Positions 1 to 13,796 are shown, numbered from the stretch's first letter. The stretch is DNA of 64,000 bases from Marchantia polymorpha subsp. ruderalis (GCA_037833965.1 AP031354.1:17400001-17464000), one strand, 5' to 3'. Notes: generated from the sequence alone by a model not told the origin. A program made the numbers and translations.

Positions 1-826
1 CTTAAGTAGGTAGAGGAGAGGAGCCACGCAGTACAATACCTGGGAGAAATAAGATAAGATTGTAATGAGAGGACTGCTGGAGTTCAGCCGAAGCAATAAG
101 CACATCGTTTTAGCATCTGAAAGCTCGAGCAACGGATGAAATGGTGTCAGCTTATCGCAAAGATGGGAATCACTAAGACGTTCAGCGGTACGTACCGAGT
201 ACATTGATTTGATGGCTCTATCCGGAAGACGGATCGAGCCAAGCTTAGAACAAAATGGTGTCAAGATACACGTCGCCGGCTATTAATACATTCCGAACAA
301 TTGTTAATTGCAAGAATAATAATTCGTTCAAACGATCCATCATCAGGCATAACAAAAATGATGAGCTCCGATACTCGCCAATATTCCCATCCCCCTTGGC
401 CCCAATGGCCCCCCCGACCCGATCGTTCGGAACGGGCAGTAAGTAGCGAGGTTTTCACCTCGGGCAGCACTCCCCGAAGCCGCTTCTTTGTAACGAGGCA
501 ATGATTCGTACAACGTATACATTAAAATAATACCGTTACCCCCCACGGAGCCCCCCTCCCCTCTCCGCTCCGCTCCGCTACTCGCACGCGACGCCCGCTC
601 CGCCAGACTGAGCCCCCCTCCGTCAGTCTGACTAACCGCGGTAGGCCTGTGCTAAGACTGCGGTAATCCCGTTGCCGCTGCTGCCACCCCCAAGCGCAGC
701 CCCCTCTGGCTGCGGTCTGCCAACTGCGCCTTGGCCCCAGCCCCAGCCCCCAGCCCCCATCTCCAGTACTGTGCGTACGTCCCCCTCCCTGCCCTCCTTC
801 CCCTTCCCCTTCCATTCCAGCGTTTG

Positions 827-884
827 TCTCTTTCTTTCTCTCTTTCTCTCCTTTCTTTCTTTCGTTCTCTCTGTCTTTCTTCCT
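827..884. repeat. CT-rich polypyrimidine tract
   Basis: About 58 bases made almost only of C and T, with CTTT, TTTC and CTCT units. Tracts of this type are common in plant promoters and 5' leaders; here no associated gene can be shown. Confidence 0.8.
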
Positions 885-962
885 TGTGCATGCTGTCATC
901 TACTGGACTGTTCTGAGGGTGGCTCGAGGTAGGGAGGGCTTCGATGGATGGAAGAAGGGCTT

Positions 963-985
963 GGGGTTGGGGTTGGGGCTGGGGG
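963..985 (+). other. G-quadruplex motif
   Basis: Four runs of four to five G lie at 963-966, 969-972, 975-978 and 981-985, separated by two-base loops. This satisfies the standard four-tract intramolecular G-quadruplex pattern with very short loops, which favours a stable parallel fold. Confidence 0.8.
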
Positions 986-1924
986 TGGACTTTTTGCTGC
1001 TGCATTGGCGACCTGGGGCTGGGCTTCCCAGGCCCAGCCCGCCCCGACTTCCACGATGCGGGAATGTCAAGCTCGCGCCTGGCGGAGGAGCTTGGGACCC
1101 ACGAGGCGAGACGGACAACTGTAGGAGACCCCGAATTGACTCCTCTTTCGGCCACATCGTCTGCCGCGCTCCGGCTCCAATCGGCCCGGCGATCGTTTTT
1201 TATTTATTCTATTCCAGTAAATGTGCTGCTGCGCTTCGGTTTGAGAAAAGTACGAGCCGAGGACATTCGCATCGCGTTGCTTCGCAGTGCATGTAATCTT
1301 GGACTTCCGCTTCGGCTCGAGAGGTCGTCGTCTTTCTTGGTCGGGTTCAACGCTAACACCGGGAGACCGGATTCAAACAGACGACACTCGATGATGGATG
1401 CAGATATTCTTGAGAAATTTGAGTACGACGGGAAAATTAATCTCATTAATACCACCACGACGTCCGTCGCGCAGTTCGTCACTGATCCGAGGTCCGCCAG
1501 AGGATTCGGACGAGAATGATTTGCCTTTATGTGAGACCCGGGCTGACGAAGTCCGGCCTTCGCCTTCATCGATTTTCCACATTATCCCCCCACACGTCTT
1601 TTTAATGTTCGAGGAGCGCTTTCTTTTCTTTTTCCCTGGATATGAGTCCTTGGATTTGCTCCGCGCCTTCGGGCCTTTCGTTTCTTGCGCTGCGTCGAGA
1701 AAGCAGACGAGGCCGTTGATCTATTATTCACTCAAACGTCGTCGCAAGAAAAGAGAGCGATGGTCGCCACGGGCCCCACTCCGTCTCCGTATCGCCCACA
1801 TCTTGAAGCCTCTTGAATTCGATGCCGAAGCCCCAAGATTTGCCGAAAAAACATCCGTTGCACAATGATAAAGAAGTCGAGGATGCTAGTTCGGGACGTT
1901 GACCATCTCGTCAATTTGTCGAGT

Positions 1925-1962
1925 CTCATGCTCATGCTCATGCTCACGCTCACGCTCACGCG
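1925..1962. repeat. CATGCT/CACGCT hexamer repeat
   Basis: A short tandem array of six-base units, three with CATGCT then three with CACGCT. This is an ordinary low-copy microsatellite and makes the overlapping open frames unreliable. Confidence 0.8.
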
Positions 1963-2790
1963 TAAAGGCACTCGAGCCTCCGTCCAAACTCGGTCTCCTA
2001 CCAATCTCCCTCCCTCCTTTCTTTCTTTCTTTTCTCGGCAATGTCGTCCCACGGAGGCAAATTGGATTCCCCACCACATCCAAAGTCGACACAAAGTTTT
2101 CCCAAAGAGAAGAGCAAAAGGACGAGACCGAGACCGAAGTGGACTCTCAAAAGGAGTGCGATGGTCTTAAAAAATTGCTTTCTTGGGCGAAGAAGATGCT
2201 TGTAAGCAAAGCCATGCATGCAAGGCAACGATGGAAACCTCGCGACTCTAGACGACGACGACTACGAGGAGGTCGTAAAAGGGCAGGCCGAGTTTGCTTG
2301 TCGACGGGTATGCAAACCTACGGAAGTCCAAGGTTTGGTCAAGGTCCATGGTTGGCTTTTCGCGCAGCGATGTTCGTCCATTCATTCGACAGGAAAGTTC
2401 ATTCTCGCAACTGCGCGTTGAACGCGCAACCCTCGCAAAGCAACTCGAACGATGAACATCGGTGCCCAATCGGCATCCATTCTTGCAAGAAAGCAATCAT
2501 TCTTGGGCGGGAAAAGGGCCGCGAATTATACACCGGACCCTGAAACGCAACGCTTTCGTTCCGGGAATTCTCACCGATGCTACCATAGCATCTACCAGTA
2601 TTAAACACCGGATGTTCATCTCGAGGAAGTCGACACGAATCGACCATGGCGATCGACGATCGACGATGTTGCCACACGTCACGCTCGTTTCTCTTCGTTT
2701 CTCTTCTTTGCAACTCATCTCACGCTGGCGGCGTTCGCCATCGCTGCCTCCAAATTGCACCTCCTTCGAAATTCGGCGTTCCGGGAAATT

Positions 2791-2808
2791 CGATCGATCG
2801 ATCGATCG
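2791..2808. repeat. CGAT tetranucleotide repeat
   Basis: Uninterrupted CGAT units over 18 bases. A second short run of CGA followed by CGTA units lies nearby at about 2858-2884. Confidence 0.8.
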
Positions 2809-3080
2809 TCGAGAGGTCGGGCCTTCGGAGACCGAAGCCCGACATCGAGAGCATCTCCGACGACGACGACGTACGTACGTACGAAGGTACGTGGTTGCCT
2901 GCGTGGGATGATCGACTCAACTTACGCAGTTGTTCGGAGCTCTGACCTCAGAACCACGTCATTCGGGCGACTCTCTCGAGGTGGACTGCGCGCAGCATCA
3001 TCATTGGGACGACAGCTCCTCTCGCGTGTGAAGAAGGTGCCAAACTGTGGTCAAAGGTGGCATCGCGACTAGGGGAGGGG

Positions 3081-6000
3081 AGGGACCACGTAATCTAGCC
3101 AACAGTACAGGCACACCTTATCCAAGGTGTGCCTTAGGCAAGATGAAAAATGGTGATATATTCCAATGTCATGAATGTGATATATATCGTCAAATTCAAA
3201 GATAAATCCAATTATTTGGATGGAATAATTTAAAAATAAGAAAATGAATATCTATACGTAGCACTAGATTATACTTTATATATGATTTTAGAAAAAAATC
3301 ATCTGGTAAAATTTACAAAATAACTGTAAGTTATTGATAAAGAAATCCTTAGATAAAATCCTCTGCTTTCTTATCCATATTTCAAAACGAATATCCCGTT
3401 TTGAAACAAAAAACCCTGAATATTTTTCTCTACAGTCGCTTATATCTCCAAAAATGGAACTTTATCATTTTCTCAATTGTTAAGTTTAACCACATATTTA
3501 AGAATCAACTTTTTTACATGAATAATATGAATACATCTTAACCCAAGTTGAAAAAAAAAGTATTTATTTAAACATTCCATTGCAAACATAACATCTTTGA
3601 TTTTCTTTGATTTTATCATGATTAATTATCTTTTACACATCAACTGAGTAAGAGTTCATATTAGCATCCAATGAGTGTCTCATGCTATGAATGGATGAAT
3701 ATAAATACGCAGGAACACCAAAGTAAAAATGACCTTGTTGCTCTGGATATAATCAACTGATATATTCACTACCAGGAAGAGTGTAAAATGTGCCTAATGC
3801 TTAATACGATTCAAGCAGAGTCGCGGAATAAGACAACTGAATTTCTAACGCGGGGCTGATTGCTCGATCTATAGTGGCCTAAATTATTCCGGTTGCTGTC
3901 AAACCAGCTCTGTGTTCCAGGAATAAGCAGGTGGATGATCAACGAGGTCCCAATTTCAAATGTACTGACTTCTCGCGACATAGATAGAATCGGTTAACTT
4001 CTTCCATCTAAAATCATTTGCTCCGGGTTACTTTCTCCAGACCCGGTCTACGCTTTGCTTCAAAGAAGAAAAAGTATGCAACTTGTGAACTTTTTTGACA
4101 AATTGTAATTTGCTTCTTTACATATACTACGCGTTCAAATTTTTGTTATGAAGAAAGTCATGTATCGCCTTAAAGTCATTAGTCAAATAAAGGAGGGGGA
4201 GGCTTGATTGATTCTTTCCTTCGCATAGGATACATGAGGACTTTTTCCTCTATTTGCGTGCCTCAATATGGAAGTTCAGTGATTCAGACCCCATGTATCA
4301 AAAATAGAGTAGAAAAAGTCTTCCTGCTTCTATGGGGCTGCGAATTCAGTATTATATTCCCTCGAATAAAAATTGAACTTCTATAGTGCTTCAAATATTC
4401 GTTTATCATATGAATTCCTACCGTATGATATCAGCAACAGTCAAAATCGTTTACTATTTTCTATGTCTTGGGAAATGTGTCAGAGAGGAATTGTTCCATT
4501 TATTTCCTTGTAATCATAGATGGCCAGCTAGCAGAAAAACGAGGGGCAGCATATTTTACGGAGACGAGGACTTGAGGGCTCGAAAACATCATTGGCAAGA
4601 TGAAAGTGGAAAACTACAGCAGGCTAGATCGAACACATTCCGCTGAAAATAGCCCCCACAGGAAAATTCCGCCTCGTTTCCCTGGATAGGGGTCTGCTGG
4701 GGCTGGAAAGAAACCAGCTTTTCCTTTTGTCATTCGAGGCCACTCGTAATTTCGGGCGAAAATCATTGGCAACATGAGATTGAACTGGTGATGATTGTCG
4801 ACTGCTTTGTTTTCTGACTCCACCAACAAAAATTCCGCATTGAGTAAAATCGTCGAGCGCAGGAGGGTGTTGCTCTCATCTGACCTCATGGAATTCAACA
4901 ATTGTCACAAGTACTTTACAAAAGCTGCCACTCCACTTTCGAAGATAATTCGACATTTCCTCCAATCCCCAGCTCTCGTGCTTCATCTGAGATTCAGACG
5001 TATGCTGGATAATGGTCACTCCATCCCTTTCTACTCTTTGCATCAGTAAATGAGACACAAGTTAGCTGCAGCTTCACCTTCTGCAAATTATGAGTGGGTT
5101 CAGCTACATTGTGAGCATACCAGGGAGGCGACATAAGATCATGATCTGATTTTGATCTAGCAGTGGTGGAATAAATCATTTCCACTTCACTCACTGCATG
5201 ACATTTACATATGATCTGCATGTCAAAAGTACAACTTTATTGGACGTTTTGGAAATTGAAATTTTCAGCTAGCTGGCTACCATACAAAGAATTTTAGACT
5301 GTGCAAGTTAAGCAAAGAGAGGCATGTTCGCGACCTTAATGTTGGAGCATATTCTGCCTGGCTGAATATAATTTACCCAAAAACTTGCGTGCCGGCGTTA
5401 CAGTAGCTTTGGGAATAATTCTCCCATGCCACGAGACGGAGTAACTCTCCCCACATCTCTCGCCTGCGTAAGTAACTTCGATGCTCGGGGTTGTTATTCT
5501 TCCATATTTGTTTGGATGGTATCATTCACATGGTTTTCCCCTTTTAGAGTATGCTTCTCTCTGTTGACCGCAGAATATACACTTCAGATGTGAATCAGAA
5601 GGATCATTCTGATTCTTAGTGGGAACATCCTCTTCATTTTACTACTTGGCTCCCTTTGGTAATTTGGATAATATGCGTTGTAATAAAGGTAGTGAGCATG
5701 TAGTTCTCGGATATAATACCCACTATGTCCAAAATCGAGACGATAAGCTTGACTAACATGTTAACGACCTGAGGCAGATGAAAACTTGGTAGATTGCTTT
5801 GAACTCTCACAGCTGGCCTTCACTGCATTCCAACAAACAGGCTTTACAAACAGCAAGAGGACCTGTGAATAATTAAACCTAGTCAAGAATTGTAGCTTCA
5901 GGCAGATCTGGTCTCAATAAGATTCGTATCGCCAGAGAGGATCTCTACTTTTTTTCTGAAGTTACGCCCTTGATATCGACACATCCAAAATACGTACAAT

Positions 6001-9000
6001 AAATGTTAAGAAGGTATACGATACGTGATGGTATGAATACACCCTACAAGAAAGTGAACTACATTAACTGCCGGGTACCTGGTATTTGTGCCTTGCTAGT
6101 GCTTCCAGTTCCAGCCCAATCACGTCCGACGTTCGTCCATCGACGGCATCTTTGCAAGCTGGATTCCCACGTTCGCCTTAAACCAAACCTCTGTCCAGCC
6201 GACCGATTACGTAGACTTGACCACGGTCCCAGTCACCGTCCCGGTAACATGACCCTGCCCTCCTGTCCCTTCGTCCTATGCAACCTGGCCACCTTCTAAA
6301 AACGGAAGGGTACAGTCGACCTCACCCCGAGTCCAAGTAAAGACCTTACCCATATCTTCGAGAACGATGCAACAGATAAATTATTCACTCTCTCGACTCC
6401 ACAATTTTAATGGAACCGTAGGGTAATACGCTGAGCCAAGACAATTCTAATATCTTCAAAAGATATTAGATAAGAAATTTCTTTAATTTACTTCAAGTTT
6501 ATGGCAGCCCTTGATGATATTATCATGCTGAAAACTGGAGATGGGATGACATTCTCTGCGATGCGTGTAGGCCGAGCAACGTGGGTTCTATCGGGTTCTC
6601 ATGCAACCGCGGGACCGTAAATGATTGACGAGAGGTGGCAGCATGGACGGAAATTATTTTTTAATATATGACGTTGGATATGAAAAGCTTATATATTTAT
6701 TTATATACACCTAAAACTTATATCCCGACGTCAGTAACGGCGGAGGTTAAAACCCCAGTTATGCGGGGGGTAAAGTTTTGTCTCCTACCGGCGGGGGGTG
6801 ACAATCAATGGAGCCCTACTGTAGTAGAAGTCCTGTTCGTGGGACGGTCACGGGCTGCAACCCTGATCAACATACGGACTGCGGTTAAAGGGAATGTTCT
6901 CGTCCTGGCGCCTTGCAAGCTGGCCATCATCTAATTCCATTGAAGGCCAAACAAACACAAGTCCAATCAGTCACATCTGGCATTAACTCTGGTTCCACCA
7001 CTTTTCATAACCCCGTGATCCGTGCGTTGCTCTCCCGGGGTTAACCGAACCTTCGCCGCTGTTCACCGAGCTGGACTCTGCGAGCTGGCTGGCTGGCTGG
7101 CTGTCACTAGCGGGAATGTTGCTTACTTTGGCGTGACCTGACAACTTTGGCGGAGTTTTTCCCCCTCTGGGCGTGGTTCGAACTCGGACGTGGTTGGGAA
7201 TGCAAGCTGGCCATGTCCTCGACGCCAGCATGACAGAAGGACGGACTTTAAGATCGGAGGAGCTGCTAAGTTGGCAGACTCCGGACAAAGTTAGCGCGTC
7301 CGCTTCAAGAGTCCACTCGATTCCATTCCATCGCTCCTTCTGACATTGTTCACGAGCAATTCCCGAGCTCCAAAAATCCCGACACTGCTCGCTCGCGAAT
7401 AATCATTACTTCTTCTCACGCGACGATATGGTGCTGGTGGTGCTGGTGGATGGACTTTTCTTGTTCGAAGAAGGAAGCATTTTTAGGTCGAATTGCTCGC
7501 GAGCTTTCTTTTGAGCACCCGTCGCTAGCCCTTTCTGTGTTCTTTGCAGAAAAAAGGGTCTACGTTCTCTAGGGTGCGAATGATTCTCGAGTTATTTGAC
7601 GACGAGATTTGGTGGTTAGGTTTGGTTGAGGGAATGTGAAGCAGTTGCCATCTTCATTGCCCAGCGTCACCACGAGGAACTCCCAGAAATATGAGTCAAC
7701 ACCCTCTCCCTCTCTCGAGCATTCATGTGCCTTTCTTGACGTGCAGTGACAGTACCAATATCCACTTCTCGCCTTCGACGCGGAGATAGGACAAACACAC
7801 ACTCCACACAAAATGAAGCCGGCCAGCGCGACTTTACTCCATCGGGATGAACTCGGTTTGGTTATATCATGCTTAATGCTTCAGGACATGCCGGCCCTAT
7901 CATTGAATTGGGCGGTGCAACCTCGAGCAGGCCTGTTGTTTTACGTGAAACAGGATCCTCCTCGTTGCTGTTAATAGCCAAGTCTCAACTCTCGTGCACT
8001 GTTTAGTGGATGGAGTGAATTGTGATAACCCCGCTCGAAAATCACTCTTCTGATATATTACGCATTTATTGGTTTGGGTTTCCTTGTGCAGTACTGTATT
8101 GGGTTCATGCAACTCATAGCACCCGGTCTGCTTTTCGGTTTGTAAATTGTTGATTGATGATGTATCTTTTAGAAGAATGTCGCTGGCGTCATATTAATTT
8201 TTCTGATCATCCAGATATGACTTCGGGAATAGCGTGATTGATTTCGACACTTTTTGCACATAAGCTAATTTATGTATGAGAGGTAAAGGAAAACTATTGA
8301 CCAGTATAAACTTCTTGCATGTAATAATTCATATACCAACCAAAGGTAAGATTGTTTCAGAAACACAAGAATATATATTTTCTTTTTTGAAACATAATCT
8401 TATTGAATTTTTTCGTAAAAACTATGGAATCTAATCTAAACTGTGATTGATAAACAGTCTTATTTCAAAATAAAACAAAATTTGGAGGTGTTTTTATCAC
8501 ACATGGAAGAATTGTTTAATTCAACAAATTTAAATTTTCTCTATTTATTTACAATAAAATTTAAAATTTAAAATATTGTGGTTTTACATATTTTAAACAT
8601 TTGAAATTTTCCTTGGAATGTCAACTGCCATAATCTTGAAAATCACAAATATAAATAATCAATAATTCTAAACAATAATATCAATATATTTATTGATAAT
8701 CATAAAAGAATTTCATATAACACTTTTAATAGATATCTCAAATTTCACTTACATCTACATAACATAAACAGAATGTCGAGATATTCAAGTTAGGATTAAA
8801 TTCGTATGACTCATGAAAAATATTGATCTCGCGATACAAATATAATTAAAAAATAGGATTAAGAAAATTGTTTTTATTTATTTATTTAAATACGAAAAAA
8901 TAATGATTTCATTCTGAATTTTATATATGTATCAAATAAAATTCCATCGTCAAATTCTTATTTTGGTAAATAAATTTTTAATTAAGGTTTCCGTTGAGAT

Positions 9001-9400
9001 GACAAGTTGATCACAAATTAATCAGATTGAATGAAGAATGCCAACTTAAAAAATTAAGTACTGATAAAAATTCATGAAAATATTAATAATTTCAACTTTT
9101 TCTCTGAATTTTATTTTTTTACAAAATTCAGGCTTTGAAATGGATTGAATATAATATCTAACCTAAAATAATATAAAAAATATATACATAAATAGTTTAG
9201 ATCAGAAATAACATAAAACATTTTTAAAATAAATGCCATAATTGAACGAATTATTTGATTAAAATACACGAAAATCACTTGTTTTGAAACCTGATTCATT
9301 AAGAAAATTGATCGCATTAGTATGAATTTGATTATCGACGTCAAATTTGTTTGTCGATTGAGGTTATTATCATAGTATAGGGCTACTTCATTACCACTTT
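3081..9400. other. AT-rich intergenic region
   Basis: Mostly AT-rich DNA with frequent stops in all frames. I see no gene, tRNA or recognisable element. A GC-richer island at about 6000-7850 includes CTGG repeats near 7083-7103. It gives open frames of about 60-100 codons with no domain. Confidence 0.5.
3109..3134. repeat. 11-bp perfect inverted repeat
   Basis: Arms 3109-3119 and 3124-3134 are exact reverse complements separated by four bases. They sit exactly at the boundary between the GC-rich block and the AT-rich region. Function unknown. Confidence 0.75.
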
Positions 9401-10864
9401 GAGTCGTTACATCTATGCAGATTGGTGGGACCGTTCATGGATTGCATGTATGTAACCGTTGACCTGTATAACTTCATAAAAGATCGAAACAATAAGAATT
9501 CATGGTTCGTGGCTTGTGTTGTTCAGCCATGGATTAATCGAGGTGAGCAGATTGGTAGACGAAAACCTGATAATCGGACCCCAGAGGCATGGTGTCTCAA
9601 CTTCCGCTAGACGTGGAATGTTTAACGAAGACAATCGTTTTCCAAGTCTGTTCTTACGGAGCATCGTTAAAAATGAGACTGAAGATGATCTATTTTTGCA
9701 GTGTTTTCCTTCTCTTCTGGAAATAGTATTTTTCATCTGAAGAATGGAATTTAAACCACCACACCATGTTATACCCTGTTTTATACAAGTATTGCAGCTA
9801 GTTACAGCAATTTGGAAATTCCACACTGGACCTCCCAAGAGTGACCTAAGGTTTTCAAGGACTGGGAGATAAAGTACCATCTCCAAGTTCAGTCCATTAA
9901 AATCACGTCATATGATAATTATAAGATCCTCTGTTGATCCTAGACCATTTATCTACATAGTTGATATATTTTAGTCAGGATAATACATACTTGTATTTAT
10001 GATACTAGTGAATACCAGACCGTATAGCTTCGTGGGGTCTTCCCATACTAAAATTCCATTCACTTTGGTTGGCCCCATGGCTCCGCCATAGGACCTGCAT
10101 TCCATAAAAGAAAAAGTTCACTGGATTTGCCTCATGTGTTTGACAAATTAAGCAGATGCCACCAAGGCCTCAAGCACGAAAGTGAACACGTAGACTTGGG
10201 GAGTCCATAGCAGTCCTGGAGAGAACAAGGATGCGCAGCATAGTTTTACATGAAATTTAATCGCAGGGACGCAGTCATAATGATACGAGCCCGCCATTGC
10301 CAATAAATGGGAGGAGAAAAAGGCTCGCAAGTGCCGGCGAGGAGTATCATAATGTTCCTCCGTATCATGGAACATGTCTTTGGCCATGTCTTCAGTACCT
10401 GATTTGTCCTCTCGGGGTGGCACATCTATATTCTCTCAATCCAGGCTCGCCATTGTTGACTTCCCTCTCCTCTTGAACCTCGGATCGACCATCCAGAGCA
10501 TGTCCAGAGCGAGCAGGCTCGTATGGAAGCAAAGCCATTATGCTCGAAAAGTCTCAGCTTCACAAATAGACCACTGATTATGATGCAGGTCGTGAAACTC
10601 CATTCCGAACCTCAATAATCAAGCACCAAATGTGGGAAAAAGATCGGTACCAGGGCTGCACATCCATCCAATTTACTGTTCTGTTGTCGTCATTGATGTG
10701 TCATCTCACGTCCAGATAAACCGGCAGTTCTAACTTCATCTGGGATGCGCGGGAGGGAGGGAGGGAGGCCGCAGTCAATTCCATTCCGCATGAACTCCCA
10801 TCCACTCCAACACGTCGTCGTCTATTGCACGTATAAATTTAGCTCTCACGCTCTCTGCTAAAAG

Positions 10865-10885
10865 GGGACCGAGTGGCTCGGTCCC
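10865..10885. repeat. 9-bp inverted repeat
   Basis: Arms 10865-10873 and 10877-10885 are exact reverse complements around a three-base centre. No gene is adjacent that could use it as a terminator. Confidence 0.7.
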
Positions 10886-12922
10886 AATCTGGTACTTTCG
10901 CCATGAAAAGCAGGGCCCCTCACGTTACAGCAGCTGTGACATTGCCCCACTACTACTGTACTGGTTGACATCTCGGTTCCCCGGAACTCATGAGCCGCCG
11001 GTGTCATGTGGACTTGAGCTGGGAAAGCTCGAGGTTCTTAATTACTGATCTATTTCGCTCCTCCTGAATCAATTGCTTGCGTTAATTTGATGGGAGGAAT
11101 CTGGATCTAGTTAATGATTATGGATTAAGGATGTTCATGTGATTAACATTCTCAGAACTTCTGCGGGTTAATGTTGTGTATTCTGGGCACTACATCATGA
11201 CAAACTTGATTCTAGCTTTGTTCGGGTCGGCACTTTAAGGCGTCAAAATGTTTTTGGGTCCAAGGGATGTGGTCCTGAAGTGCCATTTGATTACCGAGGG
11301 TGGTCCACCACAGGTCCTCCTGTGTTCAGAGCAAGCTTTCAATCGAACCTCTTAGGTCGATTACGTCTTTTAATGTTCAGCAATTCCCTCATAAGAATGG
11401 AACTGGGAATTCGAGATCCAGATTCTGTAGGGTCACAAGCTGTTGTGGATAGATCCTCCTACTCCACTACACTCGCGTTTCTTAATGTGATGGAATCACA
11501 GGGAGGTATAATCTCCAAGCTGGGTCGTCAGGTCAATTGCTGGAGAATGGGCTGATAAAGTTGTAAAAATTCCTCTTTGAGATTTGATATTGACTTTTGG
11601 AGAATCAGTTAACTTTAAAATGTACGAGTTCAGTGCTCTGAAAAGCAGCACTGTCCTTGTAATCAGATTTTCAGTAAAGCCGACATCATGTACTCCAGTG
11701 AGGGAAGGAACTATTCCGTTGCCTTTGTGTTTTCCTCTTGGCTCGACAGGCTACAGATACTCGCCACAGGACCTTCAAAGCTCGGACGAAAACCTGCCAA
11801 ATGAAAGTCAAACCCGAGCTCAAACTTTGGGAACCACGAGAGTAAAAGTTAGCCCGAGAATTCAGAAATCTCAGGCCACAAGACTTCATGACATTTCTCA
11901 CCCACGCTTGCTTCCACCACCCAACATAAGCTTTTGCTGTTCGTGTCACCTGTACCGTGCAGTGGTGATGAAGCAAATCAATCTCCGAGCTCATCCAGTC
12001 TCAGAGAGAGTGGAAAGACATGGATAGACAGATGGATCCGACTTCCAACCACCTCCGGCAATCATCTCGGTTTTCTGCACAAGAGTGGAATGGAGTGGAG
12101 GGGAGGTGGAGTGAAGTGGAGTGTCCAGAACAAACGGACGGAGAACAAGTGGCCTCGGCGATGGGATGCAATGGGTGGGACTCATGGGAGGCAACTGGCA
12201 CAGCACTTGCGTAACGAACGTTGATCTGAATCATGGACTTTCGAGAACTCGACAACTTGGGCCTCCACTCCAAACAGATCTCTCCGCTCGTAAGAGAAGA
12301 TCCGACGAGCGGCACGATGTGCAAACGACGCTCTAAATTCCAATGCTCTAGCTCGAGCACGAGACATGGTGACGAGTTGACATCGCCTGCTGATGCGAGG
12401 CCAGCAGCAAATAATGCTCGTTGCGCAACCGATTTCCGTACCCGAATGCTTGAACCTGCTCTTTGGGCCATTGCCCTCCTCCTACCGAGGCACTCACAAG
12501 TCGTCGTTGTCGTCGTTGCATTCGTGGATTTGTCTTTGACCTTGGTCTCCGTCTGTTCTGTTCTGTTGGGCGATCGGGGTGTCGTTGTCCAACAGAACGA
12601 AGTGTGCTCGTCGAGCGAGAAGCTGTGCCCTCTATGTTTAGAGTGCAATCATCAGGGGCTTGGGGCTTTGGGCAGCCAACATCGTATGAGACATGTCTGG
12701 CTGGGACATCACTGCTGTTGAATCTACGTGTGCTTTCTCCAGAGCTTGACAGTTAGACAGGCACACACGAAGCCATCTCGTGTCCTGGAGAATCTCTGGG
12801 CTGTGTATAGGACAAAGTTCTTTTCATATTTTCGTAATCTTGTTTGAGGTCCCATCATCTTCAACTTGATGCTTGTTATGAACTTATTATTGTAAGGTTA
12901 TTACTCTAGCCCCCATGTTGGC

Positions 12923-12945
12923 ATATATATATATATATATATATA
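12923..12945. repeat. AT dinucleotide microsatellite
   Basis: An uninterrupted AT run of 23 bases. Confidence 0.9.
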
Positions 12946-13365
12946 AACACAAGATCGACATGTTATAGTTTATGTTCAGTATCTAATAGAATAAAAAACA
13001 TGAAAGTTAATGAAAACCATAGGCTAGATCCCTGAACATATCAATACAAAGATATACTAGCCTTTGGTTATACATTTTTTTTCATTTCTATTATTTCGTG
13101 TATATAAATTCAGATAATTAGACTGCATGTTGTAAACCAAACCTTGGGTTACCGTAATTTTTGATAGAATCTTGCCAGTCATTTTCTTACGTACCATAAA
13201 CGCATTTTACTGTAAAAAATGAGGTTTTCTCTTACCTTCCTTGGGGATGAAACCAGACGTGGCGATTTTTCGGGGCGAAAGTGGATGGAAAGAGCGAAGA
13301 AAGTCGGACTTAAATTTTAATTAATGGTTAACCCATTAATACTGGGTGTCGCGGTAATCAACTGT

Positions 13366-13391
13366 GCACTGTACTACGTACAGTACAGTGC
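13366..13391. repeat. 10-bp inverted repeat
   Basis: Arms 13366-13375 and 13382-13391 are exact reverse complements with a six-base spacer. A second inverted repeat, 13320-13327 with 13333-13340, lies just upstream. Confidence 0.75.
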
Positions 13392-13711
13392 TGGACGGCA
13401 CAGTATCTGATCATGACCCGGTCAGAAGTCTGCGGGATCCATGGATGCCAGCAGGAGATCCAAGAGCCAGCCATGCATGCCGTCTGGCCAACCTGGGTCC
13501 GCCACGTGACCCGACTTTCATCCATGTCAGACCGCCTTTACTACGCTACAGTTTCCCTGTACCGTGGTCTCCGCTGCAGTCCGAGAACGGCTCCTTCAGT
13601 TACCGCGTACTGTACCGTATACCGTAAACTGCAGTCCTTGTGCACGCTGAGCATACCTCTACTCGCTAAACCAGTTCTCAATTAGTTCAATAATCAGCAC
13701 CTGATTGACAC

Positions 13712-13796
13712 CTACCTGAGTACTTTGAAAATCAGTGACATGGTCTTCTTATGGGGAAAGAAGACCATGTCAGTGAGTTTCAAAGTACTCAGGTAG
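13712..13796. repeat. Long foldback, 39-bp stem and 7-base loop
   Basis: Bases 13712-13750 pair with 13758-13796. I count 37 of 39 positions complementary, leaving a seven-base loop at 13751-13757. There is no surrounding open frame, and no obvious target-site duplication or terminal consensus to name a transposon family. It could be a young inverted duplication, a small foldback element or the core of a small-RNA precursor. The very short loop is less usual for plant microRNA genes. Confidence 0.85.

Larger units (their letters stand above)
1..3080. other. GC-rich block without a credible gene
   Basis: This stretch is GC-rich and gives overlapping open frames on both strands. None shows a recognisable domain, consistent splice signals or a continuous family motif, so I treat them as composition artefacts. 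It holds a CT-rich tract, a run of G-tracts, CATGCT/CACGCT repeats, CGAT repeats and CGA/CGTA repeats. Such composition is common in plant promoters and long 5' untranslated regions, so the block may be the upstream region of a gene lying left of the window. That is inference only. Confidence 0.5.

Noticed and set aside
255..3072. Many open frames of 60-214 codons on both strands
   Set aside because: They overlap each other, run through microsatellites and pyrimidine tracts, and show no domain, signal or splice pattern. GC-rich DNA with few stops explains them.
6690..6935. GC-rich segment that could be an LTR or SINE piece
   Set aside because: No TG...CA ends, primer-binding site, target-site duplication or polyadenine tail could be identified.
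7180..7195. tRNA B-box-like GGTTCGAACTC
   Set aside because: No matching A box at the proper distance and no cloverleaf can be folded around it.
12001..12648. 215-codon minus-strand open frame with Thr and Ser runs
   Set aside because: Low complexity, no recognisable family, overlapped by several plus-strand frames of similar length, and no flanking exon candidates.
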